Shown here piece by piece: positions 18,098 to 27,334 of a stretch of DNA of 64,000 nt. Source of the stretch: Chitinophaga rhizophila (GTDB lineage Bacteria > Bacteroidota > Bacteroidia > Chitinophagales > Chitinophagaceae); assembly GCF_019492185.1 (NCBI RefSeq), contig NZ_JAICCF010000005.1, positions 496,001 to 560,000 of the forward strand, written 5' to 3'. The notes under the pieces were generated by a model. The model was not told where the DNA came from, ran no database searches, and worked only from the letters and a program-made list of their open reading frames with translations. Within the stretch, counting starts at the first letter, position 1, and each line of letters opens with the position of its first letter. Made by a program: the position numbers and the translations under genes.

Positions 18098-18688
18098 TTA
18101 ACTTTTCTTTGATATCCTTTTGTGGCGCAACTTTGAAAGGTATTCGGTCGTCATCCCAAGAAAGGATGCTAACGCATATTGCGGTACCTTTTTCACTATG
18201 TTAGGATATCTTTCCAGAAATATCTCATAACGTTGTTCGGCTGTTTTGGTCAGATTTGTTATCACACGGCGGGCCATATATGCAGCAGTATTTTCTGCAA
18301 GGATCCGGAAGAATGTCTCAAAGCTATACCGGCTCTTCTTAAGCTGCTGCTCGCTTTCATAGTCTATCTGCAATATCAGACTATCTTCCAGGGCAACTAT
18401 AAACATAGTAGCAGGTTGCTGAAAGATATAACTGTTGTAGTCTGAGATCCACCAGTCTTCAATAGCAAATTGTATGGTATGCTCCTGCCCCTCATCCCCA
18501 ATTACATATGCTCTGAACGCGCCTTCCACTACAAAATACCGGTGTTTAGCCAGGAAGCCCGGTTGTTCTATAAATTGTCTCTTCTTGATCTTCACTGCTT
18601 TGAAGCTGCTACAGAACTCATTAAGCTCTTCTTCTGTCAAGGGAAGGCGTTTAAGAATATGTTCTTTGAAACTGGTATAATCTGACAT
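18098..18688 (-). CDS. Crp/Fnr-family transcriptional regulator
   Basis: A 196-residue regulator with an N-terminal cyclic-nucleotide-binding-like beta roll (about residues 10-115; 'FVVEGAFRAYVIGDEGQEHT' is the core turn) and a C-terminal helix-turn-helix 'VPQYALASFLGMTTEYLSKL'. The phosphate-binding cassette of true cAMP receptors is not evident, as in most Bacteroidota members. It is upstream of, and in line with, the MFS-monooxygenase operon and may control it. Confidence 0.88.
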   Translation of the reverse strand: MSDYTSFKEHILKRLPLTEEELNEFCSSFKAVKIKKRQFIEQPGFLAKHRYFVVEGAFRAYVIGDEGQEHTIQFAIEDWWISDYNSYIFQQPATMFIVALEDSLILQIDYESEQQLKKSRYSFETFFRILAENTAAYMARRVITNLTKTAEQRYEIFLERYPNIVKKVPQYALASFLGMTTEYLSKLRHKRISKKS

Positions 18689-18916
18689 TACCTATAAGTT
18701 TTAACATCTGTCTATCTATCTGCGCGACCTGAACACAGACAACAGCTGCTTAAAAGTAATAATAAATGTACAATCGTCGATTTTATGCCGTGGATTATGG
18801 CAACGTTTACCTTAATAATTGCATGCATCTGGCAGTCACTACCTCAGGCATTTATCTAACTTTATAGTGAGACATTCTCAGGCTTTTTGTAGATTAGGGG
18901 TACATCAACCAATTCC

Positions 18917-20470
18917 ATGAGAAAACTACTCGTTCTATTGTTATTAGTTCAGCAGGGCTGGGCACAACAATCTGCTTCTTCTGCCATATCCCCGGGTATG
19001 CCGGCAGACAGTCTTTCGGTTTATAATCCTGTGTTGACGCCCGCTGCAATGAAGGACGATCTGCAATTGTTTCTGAATATCCGTAAGAAAGCTAATTCAG
19101 GCTTGTACAGATATCGTACTAAAAAACAAATAGATAGTATTTACAAATGGGCGTTTAAAGAAGTCAAAAAGCCCATGCCAACGTTGGACTTCTTCAAAAT
19201 AATACTACAACTTACTGATTTTGAAGGTAGCTGCCATAACTATACGGAACCGCATGCTGACCTTGTGGCCTACCTCAACAGGCAGCGTGGCTTTTTCCCA
19301 TATGTTATGAAATACATTGACGGGAAGATGATCTTCAACAGTAAAACCAGTCAGATACCTGTCGGGGCGAGAGTACTGAGTATTAACGGCATAAGAGATA
19401 CTACACTGATGCAGTCGTTTTATAAATACATGACGGCCGACGGTTACGTAATGACGCAAAAGCAATCGGGTAGCGTAAACCGGAGCTACGGCATGCGTTA
19501 CCTGTATGAATATGGTGTCAATGATAGCTTCCGTATAAGATTTACTGCTCCTGGTCAGGATAATATACAGGAAGTGATCGCACCTGCAATATCATTGGAG
19601 GAGCGTAAAGCCAGTGTAAAAGCACGTTATAGTGCGCCCGTTGACAGTATAATAGACTACAACCTGCAGCCTACATATAGTTTTCGTATGATCGACTCTT
19701 CCACAGGTCTCCTCAACTTACGGATATTCTCTATGGCAAGGGATGCTGACGATCCGGCCTTCCCCGTATATGTAGCTTTTATAGATAGTGTATTTCGTGT
19801 ACTGGATAGCAATAAGGTGCCTCATCTGGTGCTGGATATCCGTGGAAATCCCGGCGGTAGTGATCCTAACTTTGAACAGCCTATGATGTATCTGACCGAC
19901 AAAGATTTCAAAGAGAACACCCTGGCCTATACCATCTTCGGTGATCAGATTCCATATGAGCAATATTTTTGGGGAATATCGACGGCTGCAAGAATGGACT
20001 CTGCTGAATTGATAGCAGGAAAGCAAATGTTGCAGGATTACTTCCCCTTACTGAAAGATGGCCGTAATATACAGAATGCAAAATACAACCCTGTATATCA
20101 TCCTAAACAGCCTGGGTTCAAAGGTAAGTTGTATATGCTTATTGATGAAGATGTAGCTTCAGCAGGTTCTCACCTGGCCTCTCTTGTGAAAGCATATGCA
20201 CGCAATCTAACAATCATAGGGGTTGAAACTGTTGGGGGCTATTATTATCACAATGGACATATGCCTATGATCTATGAGCTGCCACATTCAAAGATCAAGA
20301 CTAAATTCTCTATCGTGTATGTACTGCAGGACGCGCCTTATAAGCCAGATCAGCCGGATGGGCGTGGTATCATTCCGGATTACACGGTATGGCCTTCGTT
20401 CGATGATTTTATGCAAAACAGAGATACGCAGATGGAGTATGTACTACGTTTGATACGAGAAGGTAAATGA
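18917..20470 (+). CDS. Exported S41-family (tail-specific) peptidase
   Basis: A 517-residue exported serine peptidase of the C-terminal-processing family. A signal peptide ('LLVLLLLVQQGWAQ') is followed by an N-terminal helical region, a short region where a PDZ domain would be expected (about residues 120-230; 'VGARVLSINGI' fits a PDZ strand), and the S41 core with 'VLDIRGNPGG' and 'DEDVASAGSHLASLVK', which holds the likely catalytic Ser and Lys. It ends with 'GRGIIPDYTV', typical of the family. It is monocistronic with a terminator at 20531. The substrate is unknown; periplasmic protein turnover is likely. Confidence 0.88.
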   Translation: MRKLLVLLLLVQQGWAQQSASSAISPGMPADSLSVYNPVLTPAAMKDDLQLFLNIRKKANSGLYRYRTKKQIDSIYKWAFKEVKKPMPTLDFFKIILQLTDFEGSCHNYTEPHADLVAYLNRQRGFFPYVMKYIDGKMIFNSKTSQIPVGARVLSINGIRDTTLMQSFYKYMTADGYVMTQKQSGSVNRSYGMRYLYEYGVNDSFRIRFTAPGQDNIQEVIAPAISLEERKASVKARYSAPVDSIIDYNLQPTYSFRMIDSSTGLLNLRIFSMARDADDPAFPVYVAFIDSVFRVLDSNKVPHLVLDIRGNPGGSDPNFEQPMMYLTDKDFKENTLAYTIFGDQIPYEQYFWGISTAARMDSAELIAGKQMLQDYFPLLKDGRNIQNAKYNPVYHPKQPGFKGKLYMLIDEDVASAGSHLASLVKAYARNLTIIGVETVGGYYYHNGHMPMIYELPHSKIKTKFSIVYVLQDAPYKPDQPDGRGIIPDYTVWPSFDDFMQNRDTQMEYVLRLIREGK

Positions 20471-20530
20471 TCCCTCTTGATTTCTATGGTTATCCGCGAA
20501 TATACCTTAATGCTATTTTATTAATAAATG

Positions 20531-20563
20531 AAGCCCCTCTGATTCACAGCGTCAGAGGGGCTT
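20531..20563. terminator. Bidirectional terminator
   Basis: AAGCCCCTCTGA and TCAGAGGGGCTT pair perfectly around a 9-base loop, between the convergent S41 and pectate-lyase-like genes. Confidence 0.9.
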
Positions 20564-20605
20564 TATTATTTCAATGCTTGCTAGTTAATATCTCCTTATC
20601 AGCCG

Positions 20606-22756
20606 TTATTGCCTGATAAGTTTTATCGTCTCTGGTATACCATTCCTCATCACCCTCAGCAAGTATGTGCCGGGAGCCAATCTGCTACCAATGCTTAGAC
20701 TATTTTCACCAGTACCTTTCTCAATCTGCGCGCCTTGCATATCACTGATTACATAGCCGAATTTTCCGCTGGCGCGAATGTTAAATGTACCATTACTGGG
20801 ATTAGGATATGCAACTGCCGCGTGTCCGTTCCTGGAAGGAGCTGCGTGTATCAGGGCAGCAGGCGTATCTCCATTGCCTGTTACTCCGGCGCAGCTTACA
20901 GCAGTTGGGCTGCCTGACAAACTTAAGTAGTCTATATTCCCAAGACCATTTGACGCAGTGCTTTCCAGGCGAATGGTTTGTTGCCCGGCAGCCAATGATA
21001 TTGTAACTGACACTGTGCGCCACGTGTGCCAGTCAGCAGTAGACGGGAAGTCAATGTTATTTACAACTGCGATATTGTTTATTAGTAGTTTGGCAGGGCG
21101 ATTAAGTCCGCCGGCATTTGCATAGCGCCATGTCAGCGTATAGCTTCCTGCAACAGGTGCATTGATACGCCAGGTTATGCCAGCGCCGACACCACTGTTT
21201 ACATTTGCATAACCAGTTCCGGTAAAATTATTAGTAGCGTTTTCGACTGCACCGTCAACACTGCAGAAGCCTGTTGTATTTTCCTGGATGGTAAGGCCGC
21301 TACTGGCATTGCCGGGGTTTTCACCCGTCAGGAAGTTCAGGTATTCCTCAAGATTGGTATAGCCATCACCATCGAGATCTCCATTGTTATCCGCGGCATT
21401 AGGATCGGTGCCGTTGGCCGATTCCCAGGCATCTGGCATTCCATCATTGTCACTATCAACCGGTGCCGATCCAGCAGCGTAAGCAGGCCATCCACCTACT
21501 TCGGCAGGAGAGTCAATGATGCCGGGTTTATTGGCGCTTCCTCCGGAAGCAGCAACAGTGCCAGTACTGGTTTCATTTACGAGGCGACTATCTACTACAT
21601 CTCTCTGAGGAAGTGTAGCACCAGCTTTTTGTAATACTTCAGTGTAGGCAGTGGCGGCTGATTGTGTTTTAATCGCTGCTCCTGCCACGCTGAACGGAGT
21701 GTTTGACTTAGCATTAGGTTGCTCCGCAGCAGGGACTCTGGAGAGGTCTACGCCAGTCCAGTTGTCGTTAGTTTTGCCTGAATTGCCATGCATATAATTG
21801 CCTGTAAGATACCATTTGCCAATGCCTTTCGCATTGTAAGATACCTGTATGAAGTTGAGGTTTGCATTCGCAGGTCCTGGTTTGTAGTAGTTATTTACCA
21901 TATTGATGTGGGACCTTCCGCCAGTAATTTCAACTTCTCCGCCGTATGCAGCGCCTCCACTACCGGAGTTATAAATGACATTATTGCGGTAATCGGTCAA
22001 CGCAAGCGTATCATGTGCTCTGGCACCACCGAAGCGTATTGCACGGCTATTCTGATTAGTAATCAGGTTATGGTGATAGGAAGCATTTTGTCCACCCCAT
22101 ACTCCGCCGTAACCCCGAACGCCTTTGGCATGACCAGCGTTATAGAGGCCTTCACTCACAATACACCACTGTACAGTTGCATTCTTAAAATCATACATAG
22201 CAGCGCATTCTTCATTGGCCCAGCTGAATGAGCAATGGTCGATGATTACGTTATGGCAGTTCTCCATGTTAAATCCGTAGATGCCCGTTGACAAAGTGCC
22301 GCCTGGCCTGGATCTTATATACCGTATAATAACATTGCCATGGTTACCACCTTGAGAAGCAGCTCTGGCACCATTCATAATGAAGGAATGCCCCTTCAGG
22401 CAGATTCCTCCACCCGGAGCTGTTTGTCCGGCAATGGTGATATCAGATCTACGTATTCTGAGTTCTGAGGTCAGATTAATGATACCGCCAACTCTGAACA
22501 TAATAGTCAGCGGTTCTCCCGGATAGGCGTTAAAAGCTTCACGGAAACTACCTGGGCCGGCGTCATTCAGGTTAGTTACAAAATACACCTTCCCGCCCCG
22601 TCCGCCGGATGCCAGGCGTCCGAATCCTTCAGCTGTAGGGAAGGCCAATTGCTGTGCAGCGGTAGGGTAGGTGAGTAGTAATAGTCCGCCAATGCCGAGA
22701 CGGAACAAGGCCCTTTTTAATCTTGACGAAGGAAGAATTTTTTTCAGTGTTTTCAT
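20606..22756 (-). CDS. Pectate-lyase-like (PL1) secreted protein with carbohydrate-binding and T9SS sorting domains
   Basis: A 716-residue secreted protein. It has a signal peptide ending near 'TAAQQ', then a beta-helix lyase domain starting with 'FPTAEGFGRLASGGRGGKVY', typical of PL1-like pectate lyases of Bacteroidota ('ITIAGQTAPGGGICLKG', 'IIDHCSFSWANEE'). A calcium-binding acidic loop follows ('DSDNDGMPDAWE', 'DLDGDGYTNLEEYL'), then a CBM6/35-like beta-sandwich (about residues 500-620) and a C-terminal T9SS sorting domain ('AYPNPSNGTFNI', 'GTYLLRV'). I chose ATG 22756 ('MKTLKKIL') because it starts the signal peptide; an upstream ATG at 22804 adds 16 residues. It probably degrades pectin or homogalacturonan at the cell surface or outside. 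Confidence 0.9.
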   Translation of the reverse strand: MKTLKKILPSSRLKRALFRLGIGGLLLLTYPTAAQQLAFPTAEGFGRLASGGRGGKVYFVTNLNDAGPGSFREAFNAYPGEPLTIMFRVGGIINLTSELRIRRSDITIAGQTAPGGGICLKGHSFIMNGARAASQGGNHGNVIIRYIRSRPGGTLSTGIYGFNMENCHNVIIDHCSFSWANEECAAMYDFKNATVQWCIVSEGLYNAGHAKGVRGYGGVWGGQNASYHHNLITNQNSRAIRFGGARAHDTLALTDYRNNVIYNSGSGGAAYGGEVEITGGRSHINMVNNYYKPGPANANLNFIQVSYNAKGIGKWYLTGNYMHGNSGKTNDNWTGVDLSRVPAAEQPNAKSNTPFSVAGAAIKTQSAATAYTEVLQKAGATLPQRDVVDSRLVNETSTGTVAASGGSANKPGIIDSPAEVGGWPAYAAGSAPVDSDNDGMPDAWESANGTDPNAADNNGDLDGDGYTNLEEYLNFLTGENPGNASSGLTIQENTTGFCSVDGAVENATNNFTGTGYANVNSGVGAGITWRINAPVAGSYTLTWRYANAGGLNRPAKLLINNIAVVNNIDFPSTADWHTWRTVSVTISLAAGQQTIRLESTASNGLGNIDYLSLSGSPTAVSCAGVTGNGDTPAALIHAAPSRNGHAAVAYPNPSNGTFNIRASGKFGYVISDMQGAQIEKGTGENSLSIGSRLAPGTYLLRVMRNGIPETIKLIRQ

Positions 22757-22804
22757 ATCGTGGATGTGTTTTAAAAGCTTTGTGTCGCGTAGCACAGTGA
22801 TCAT

Positions 22805-24691
22805 TATGCTGGTTGTTCTGACAAGTTGAGGGTTTCGGGGATTATGCTACCACAAAACAAGTGTGAAAGCTACACTAATTTACCAAAAAGATAGATAGGA
22901 TGGCATGAGTTGAGTCGATTATTAGTATACATGTTCTTCAATAGCGGATCATTTATTAACGGGTATTGTTCACGTTGATTTTGATGCTTTTCTATGATCA
23001 TCTGGAAATTCAAAATGATAGGTTATTGTATAGTATTGAGTATGTATAGCCTCACTGCGATCCGATTTACAGGTATTAGTGTGGCACGAGAGGAGAGTAT
23101 AGAGTAGCACTATGGGAGCAAATCCACGAGGATTTATCACATGAAAGGAGCTTTTTATTGATGGAAAGGAAAAGCCACTGCAGTATTATCTCTTCATGGT
23201 GGGTGAAACAGGGAATTTGGGTTGATATTGCCCGGGGGATGGAAATACCGGCTCCGGCAATTTGTCTCGCCCGGCTTACCGTGGACTATTTGCAGATCGA
23301 TTGAGTGCTAAATATCGGTTAATGTTTCATACCATTTCATTGCCAAAAGGTCACTAAGAGGTCACTTGGATATCCCGGGGATATTGAAGTGACCTCTTAG
23401 TGACCTTTTGATGACGTTTTGGAGTGAATACTAAAGCGAAATCAGATAAAGGTTTGCACGGGTGATTTTTTCTATTGATCATAGGGAATATTTCGGCAGA
23501 CAGAGCGCCAATTCAGGTCGTAAAGAGTTTTCTTGTCTGGAAAGTCACTTTATAGCAGTAAAACGGACAACTTTTCAGGAGTAGGGTGAGGCATCGGGTC
23601 CGGCTATGAAGCAGGCAGCGGGAGAGCACAAAGAGCCGTTTGCTGCGATGTAGGCGCGGCAAGTGCCACGAAATGTAAGCAGATGGCTGTTTGTAGTCAT
23701 AAGTGAGCGACAGCGTTTAGATGATAGGGGAGGTGAGATAGGGATGTGTCAGTCCAGCTAGGGTAGGGGCATATCTGATTAGGGCGACAGTGGTAAGTAC
23801 TCCGGATTAACGAAATGTTGACGCTTTGGCGTTATTGTTGGTAAAATTTACCAAAAATTTCCTGGTCTGGGGAAGGATGATTTTGCCAATAACTGGCGAG
23901 TAGCGCATATGAGCAGCAGGGCAGTAAGATGGGAAGGTAAAAGGGTTTGATTTCCGGTTAAATGTGTCAACACTTACTAGATACAATGCGTAGTGCCCGG
24001 TTTTCTTTGTGTATGCAAAGACGAATAAACGTGCGGGATACAACTAACATGTTATGTTTTTTGTCCGACGTATATGTCAATTTTGCGCTCCGACTTGATT
24101 GATGTTGTAGTTTGAGAGAAGCCCCATCATCCTTGTCGGTGAGTATTTTATATTTCTGTTGTTAACAATTGTGAATTGTTTAGTTGGACAATCTGCTTTT
24201 TGAGTGATGAGCGTGCAGGGTATTTAGAATGTAGTATTTAAAATCCTTATACCGATGAAAGTTTCACCGGAGATGTCATGTGTAAGTCCAGGTATGACCT
24301 ACATACAGCATGTTGAAGCAGGTCCGGATGCACATTAATGGCCATGTTAAATCTGCACAGATGACCTGCCTGGTGATATATCATTTCCCGTAGTCAAATT
24401 AGCATTTTAGTATTTAGCACCGGACGTACTGCAGCAGATTCGGGTGATAAATACTGATAAATTTCAGTGCAACTTCAGAGCAATTACAAAGGCAATTTTG
24501 GACATATGAGAGATGAGTTATCAGATGACAGCAAACTTATCTGATAACACATTACTTATGGGGACGGCTGTGATTTAGCCGTTGATCGCACTAATTTTTT
24601 TTACTGAATTATACGAGAGTGAACGGCTGTTGATCCGGCTGGACAATCTATTGAATAAGCAAAGGCTAAACACCACCACAAACACCATTAC
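22805..24691. other. 1.9-kb gene-poor region
   Basis: No reading frame here resembles a known protein on either strand; the longest (23807-24043, minus) has a composition unlike its neighbours. The only clear structure is the palindrome at 23344-23410. The region lies between two genes that both encode exported proteins. It may be remnant DNA or carry non-coding functions. Confidence 0.7.
23344..23410. repeat. 67-bp near-perfect palindrome with internal direct repeats
   Basis: The arms 23344-23367 and 23387-23410 (24 bases each, starting CAAAAGGTCACTAAGAGG) are exact reverse complements. The 19-base centre holds a further 7-bp palindrome (ATATCCC g GGGATAT), so only two base pairs in the whole 67-bp structure are unpaired apart from the central base. 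Each arm contains AGGTCACT twice, 11 bases apart. There is no T-run after it and no gene near it, so it is not an ordinary terminator. Confidence 0.9.
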
Positions 24692-25624
24692 ATGAACAAG
24701 CATCTAAAAACGTTATTTTTTTTGACATTGCTATTTCTTACGAAAGCAATGTTTGCGCAGCAGTCTTTCACAGTGCAGGGAGATGGGAACAAGTACTATC
24801 CTGTAACATTTTATGATGGAGGCTATAATTCAAATCTACCTGTGGAATTGGAAATAGGTAGGTCATCGGTTCACGCACCTAATGGTCAATGGTGGGGTTC
24901 AATTATGGCCACATTCAGATTTCATATTAACGGGTTTGGACATGGCGCAAATTTCATTGATGCTGATATCAAACAGCTTTATGCCAATCCGAACACTACT
25001 ATAGGACTTGTTGGGGGCTGGATGGATCTTACCCATGGAAGTACTATCAGTCGCATTGCTATCTGGCTGCGTGGAGCGACTACTTATTACTATAAATCAA
25101 ACTATAGCGTAGGTCCCATTGTTTATGATGGTGTAGCCAATCCGGTTCCGTTCAAAGTGACTGATAACTTAACACTCACTGTAAAAACTGTTCCGGAACC
25201 ATATGTTAATATACAGGGTTTGAGTTACTCAAATAGCGCTTACTTTAATGGCGGTGGCAAGAACTACTTCGCAGGTACTGTGGGTATTGGCACCTTTAAT
25301 ACAAGCGAGTTCAGACTTGCAGTCAATGGCGCTATAGGTGCTAAAAGGGTCAAAGTTACACAAGACGGATGGGCGGATTTTGTTTTTGATTCGGATTATA
25401 AGCTACCTGGCCTGACCGAAGTAGAAACGTATATTCAACAGCATAAGCACCTTCCTGATGTTCCTTCAGCAGCAGAGGTGACGAAAAATGGCTTGGATCT
25501 GGGGGAGATGAACAAGATCTTGCTCCAAAAGATAGAAGAACTGACCTTACACCTGATCAAGCAGGAGAAAGTAATTCAGGAACAGGGAAAACGCCTGGCT
25601 GAGTTGGAGAAGAAGCCCAGGTAA
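24692..25624 (+). CDS. Exported protein with tail-fibre-like C-terminal region
   Basis: A 310-residue exported protein: signal peptide ('LFFLTLLFLTKAMFAQQ'), then a beta-rich N-terminal domain rich in Gly, Tyr and Asn (residues 25-190), then the segment 'VGIGTFNTSEFRLAVNGAIG' that is typical of Bacteroidota and phage tail-fibre / S74-like proteins, then 'LPGLTEVETYIQQHKHLPDVPSA', and a C-terminal coiled coil ('LLQKIEELTLHLIKQEKVI'). This architecture is common in surface proteins that trimerise. Function unknown; adhesion is plausible. It stands after the gene desert and ends 99 bases before a hairpin. Confidence 0.75.
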   Translation: MNKHLKTLFFLTLLFLTKAMFAQQSFTVQGDGNKYYPVTFYDGGYNSNLPVELEIGRSSVHAPNGQWWGSIMATFRFHINGFGHGANFIDADIKQLYANPNTTIGLVGGWMDLTHGSTISRIAIWLRGATTYYYKSNYSVGPIVYDGVANPVPFKVTDNLTLTVKTVPEPYVNIQGLSYSNSAYFNGGGKNYFAGTVGIGTFNTSEFRLAVNGAIGAKRVKVTQDGWADFVFDSDYKLPGLTEVETYIQQHKHLPDVPSAAEVTKNGLDLGEMNKILLQKIEELTLHLIKQEKVIQEQGKRLAELEKKPR

Positions 25625-25722
25625 GAGGATGTTATAGTTGGATTGGTGGTCTGTTGATGCTGTATAACTGTTTAAGAGGAATTGTAGCATTAAATTTGCT
25701 TCTACGTGACTACTGCCGAAGG

Positions 25723-25764
25723 AAATCTCCGTAATTACTCATCTAGGGTAATTACCGGAGATTT
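25723..25764 (+). terminator. Hairpin between surface-protein gene and Crp gene
   Basis: AAATCTCCGTAATTAC pairs with GTAATTACCGGAGATTT with one bulged base. It is a likely terminator of the upstream gene, although it lies only 30 bases before the next start and could also act in the 5' leader of that gene. Confidence 0.6.
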
Positions 25765-25794
25765 GGTCTGGCAACTAAATCCGTATTCAATAAG

Positions 25795-26355
25795 ATGCAG
25801 GAACTGAGCGCCTATATTAAATCAAAGGTTACAATAGACGATATTGATCTCGAACAGATCTTGAATAGCTTTTACGTCAAGTCTGTTAACAAGGGAGATC
25901 TATTATTGAAGCGGGGACAGATTGCTAATGAGTACTATTTCCTAAATAGTGGCGCTTTAAGGTTCTTCTTTGCCGACAATTATGAACTGACGGCATGGAT
26001 TGTTCAACCCAATGAATTTTTCACCGAGATATCCAGTTTACACCCCGGGTTACCTACGCGATTCAACATTGAGGCTGTAGCATCCGCCGAGTTATATTGT
26101 ATCACTAAACAAGATATGGACAGACTTTATCAGGAGCTTCCCATATGGCAGGAATTTGGCCGCAAGACCTGGGAAGCTATGGCTGTAAGAATGATAAATG
26201 AAATTATCCGTTTTCAAACCTTGACGGTGGAAGAGCGATACTTGGAATTTCTTGAGAAGCCCGGTTTCATGCAGCTCATTTCTGTCAGGCAACTCGCCTC
26301 TTATCTTGGTGTAACACCCAATGCCCTGAGTCGGATCCGTAGAAATTTACGTTAA
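25795..26355 (+). CDS. Crp/Fnr-family transcriptional regulator
   Basis: A 186-residue regulator with a cNMP-binding-like beta roll ('GDLLLKRGQIANEYYFLNSG', residues 35-60) and a C-terminal helix-turn-helix ('ISVRQLASYLGVTPNALSRI'). The effector is unknown; these short Bacteroidota members usually lack cAMP contacts. It precedes the NmrA and hydrolase genes on the same strand, separated by a hairpin, and is a candidate regulator of them. It is only distantly similar to the Crp-like protein at 18.1 kb. Confidence 0.88.
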   Translation: MQELSAYIKSKVTIDDIDLEQILNSFYVKSVNKGDLLLKRGQIANEYYFLNSGALRFFFADNYELTAWIVQPNEFFTEISSLHPGLPTRFNIEAVASAELYCITKQDMDRLYQELPIWQEFGRKTWEAMAVRMINEIIRFQTLTVEERYLEFLEKPGFMQLISVRQLASYLGVTPNALSRIRRNLR

Positions 26356-26364
26356 GATCTTTAT

Positions 26365-26384
26365 CTACCATTTGGTAGTTTTTT
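26365..26384 (+). terminator. Short intrinsic terminator
   Basis: CTACCA-TT-TGGTAG followed by TTTTTT, ten bases after the Crp-family stop codon. The stem is short, so readthrough into the NmrA gene is possible. Confidence 0.6.
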
Positions 26385-26418
26385 GCTTGTTAATGGTTTA
26401 TAGTTTTGATTTCAAATT

Positions 26419-27312
26419 ATGAACACTATGAACAAGGTTATTTTAGTTGCCGGAGCTACCGGCGATCTCGGGAGTAAGTTATGCAAAGAATTGATAAAAA
26501 GAGGTGCTCTTGTCAGGGCGATCGTACGGGCCGAAAGTAACAGCGCTAGTGTTTCCCTTTTACGGGGCATGGGAGTGGAAATTATCCAAGCGGAACTGTC
26601 CGACGTCAATAGCCTCGTTGCTGCGTGTAAAGGAGTCTGTTGTGTTGTATCTACTTTGGCAGGTTTGCACGATGTTATTGTTAACGCACAATCCCAATTA
26701 CTGCAGGCTGCTATAAAAGCAGGTGTGCCCCGCTTCATTCCCTCGGACTTCTGCACCGATTACACACAACTTCAGATAGGCGATAACAGGAACTTTGATC
26801 TCCGAAAGACCTTTCAGTCTATTATCGACCAAAGCGATATACGCGCAACGTCTATTTTTAATGGCGCATTCACTCATGTGTTAAAGTATGATATCCCGCT
26901 GCTCAATACGAAGGAACAACAAATTGAATATTTTACTGGTAAACTACATTGGCGCATTGATTTTACGACGGTACAAGATACTGCCGCATATACTGCCGCC
27001 GCTGCTTTGGACGAATCCACACCACGCTATTTACGGATTGCAGGAACGCAGATCAGTCCTTCAGAACTAGCAGACGTTGCAAAGCAATTATTCGGCAGCA
27101 ACTTCTACCTGAAGGAGTGGGGAGCAATGGAAGCATTTTCCGCCTATATCAGTCAAGTCCGTCAACAGCAGCCTGAAGGAGAACATGAGTTATACCCGGT
27201 GTGGCAGCAGATGCAATATCTGTATAGTATGTTTGCTGCCCAACATACCATACCCGATAATGACCGTTATCCAGGTATTGACTGGCAATCGATACAGTCC
27301 GCATTCAAATAA
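26419..27312 (+). CDS. NmrA-family NAD(P)-binding protein
   Basis: A 297-residue short-chain-dehydrogenase-like protein of the NmrA / isoflavone-reductase group. It has the dinucleotide motif 'VAGATGDLGSKL' at the N-terminus, 'VVSTLAGLHDVIVNAQ' and 'GVPRFIPSDFCTDY', which is where NmrA-like reductases and sensors differ from classical SDRs. The Tyr-Lys catalytic pair is not evident, so it may be a redox sensor or a reductase. ATG 26419 and 26428 are both usable. It ends 22 bases before the hydrolase gene, so they form an operon. Confidence 0.85.
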   Translation: MNTMNKVILVAGATGDLGSKLCKELIKRGALVRAIVRAESNSASVSLLRGMGVEIIQAELSDVNSLVAACKGVCCVVSTLAGLHDVIVNAQSQLLQAAIKAGVPRFIPSDFCTDYTQLQIGDNRNFDLRKTFQSIIDQSDIRATSIFNGAFTHVLKYDIPLLNTKEQQIEYFTGKLHWRIDFTTVQDTAAYTAAAALDESTPRYLRIAGTQISPSELADVAKQLFGSNFYLKEWGAMEAFSAYISQVRQQQPEGEHELYPVWQQMQYLYSMFAAQHTIPDNDRYPGIDWQSIQSAFK

Positions 27313-27334
27313 TTCCCAACTCCAAAAAATTTAT

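Noticed and set aside
23807-24043. Minus-strand frame in the gene desert
   Set aside because: No family resemblance, no sensible upstream site and odd composition; looks random.
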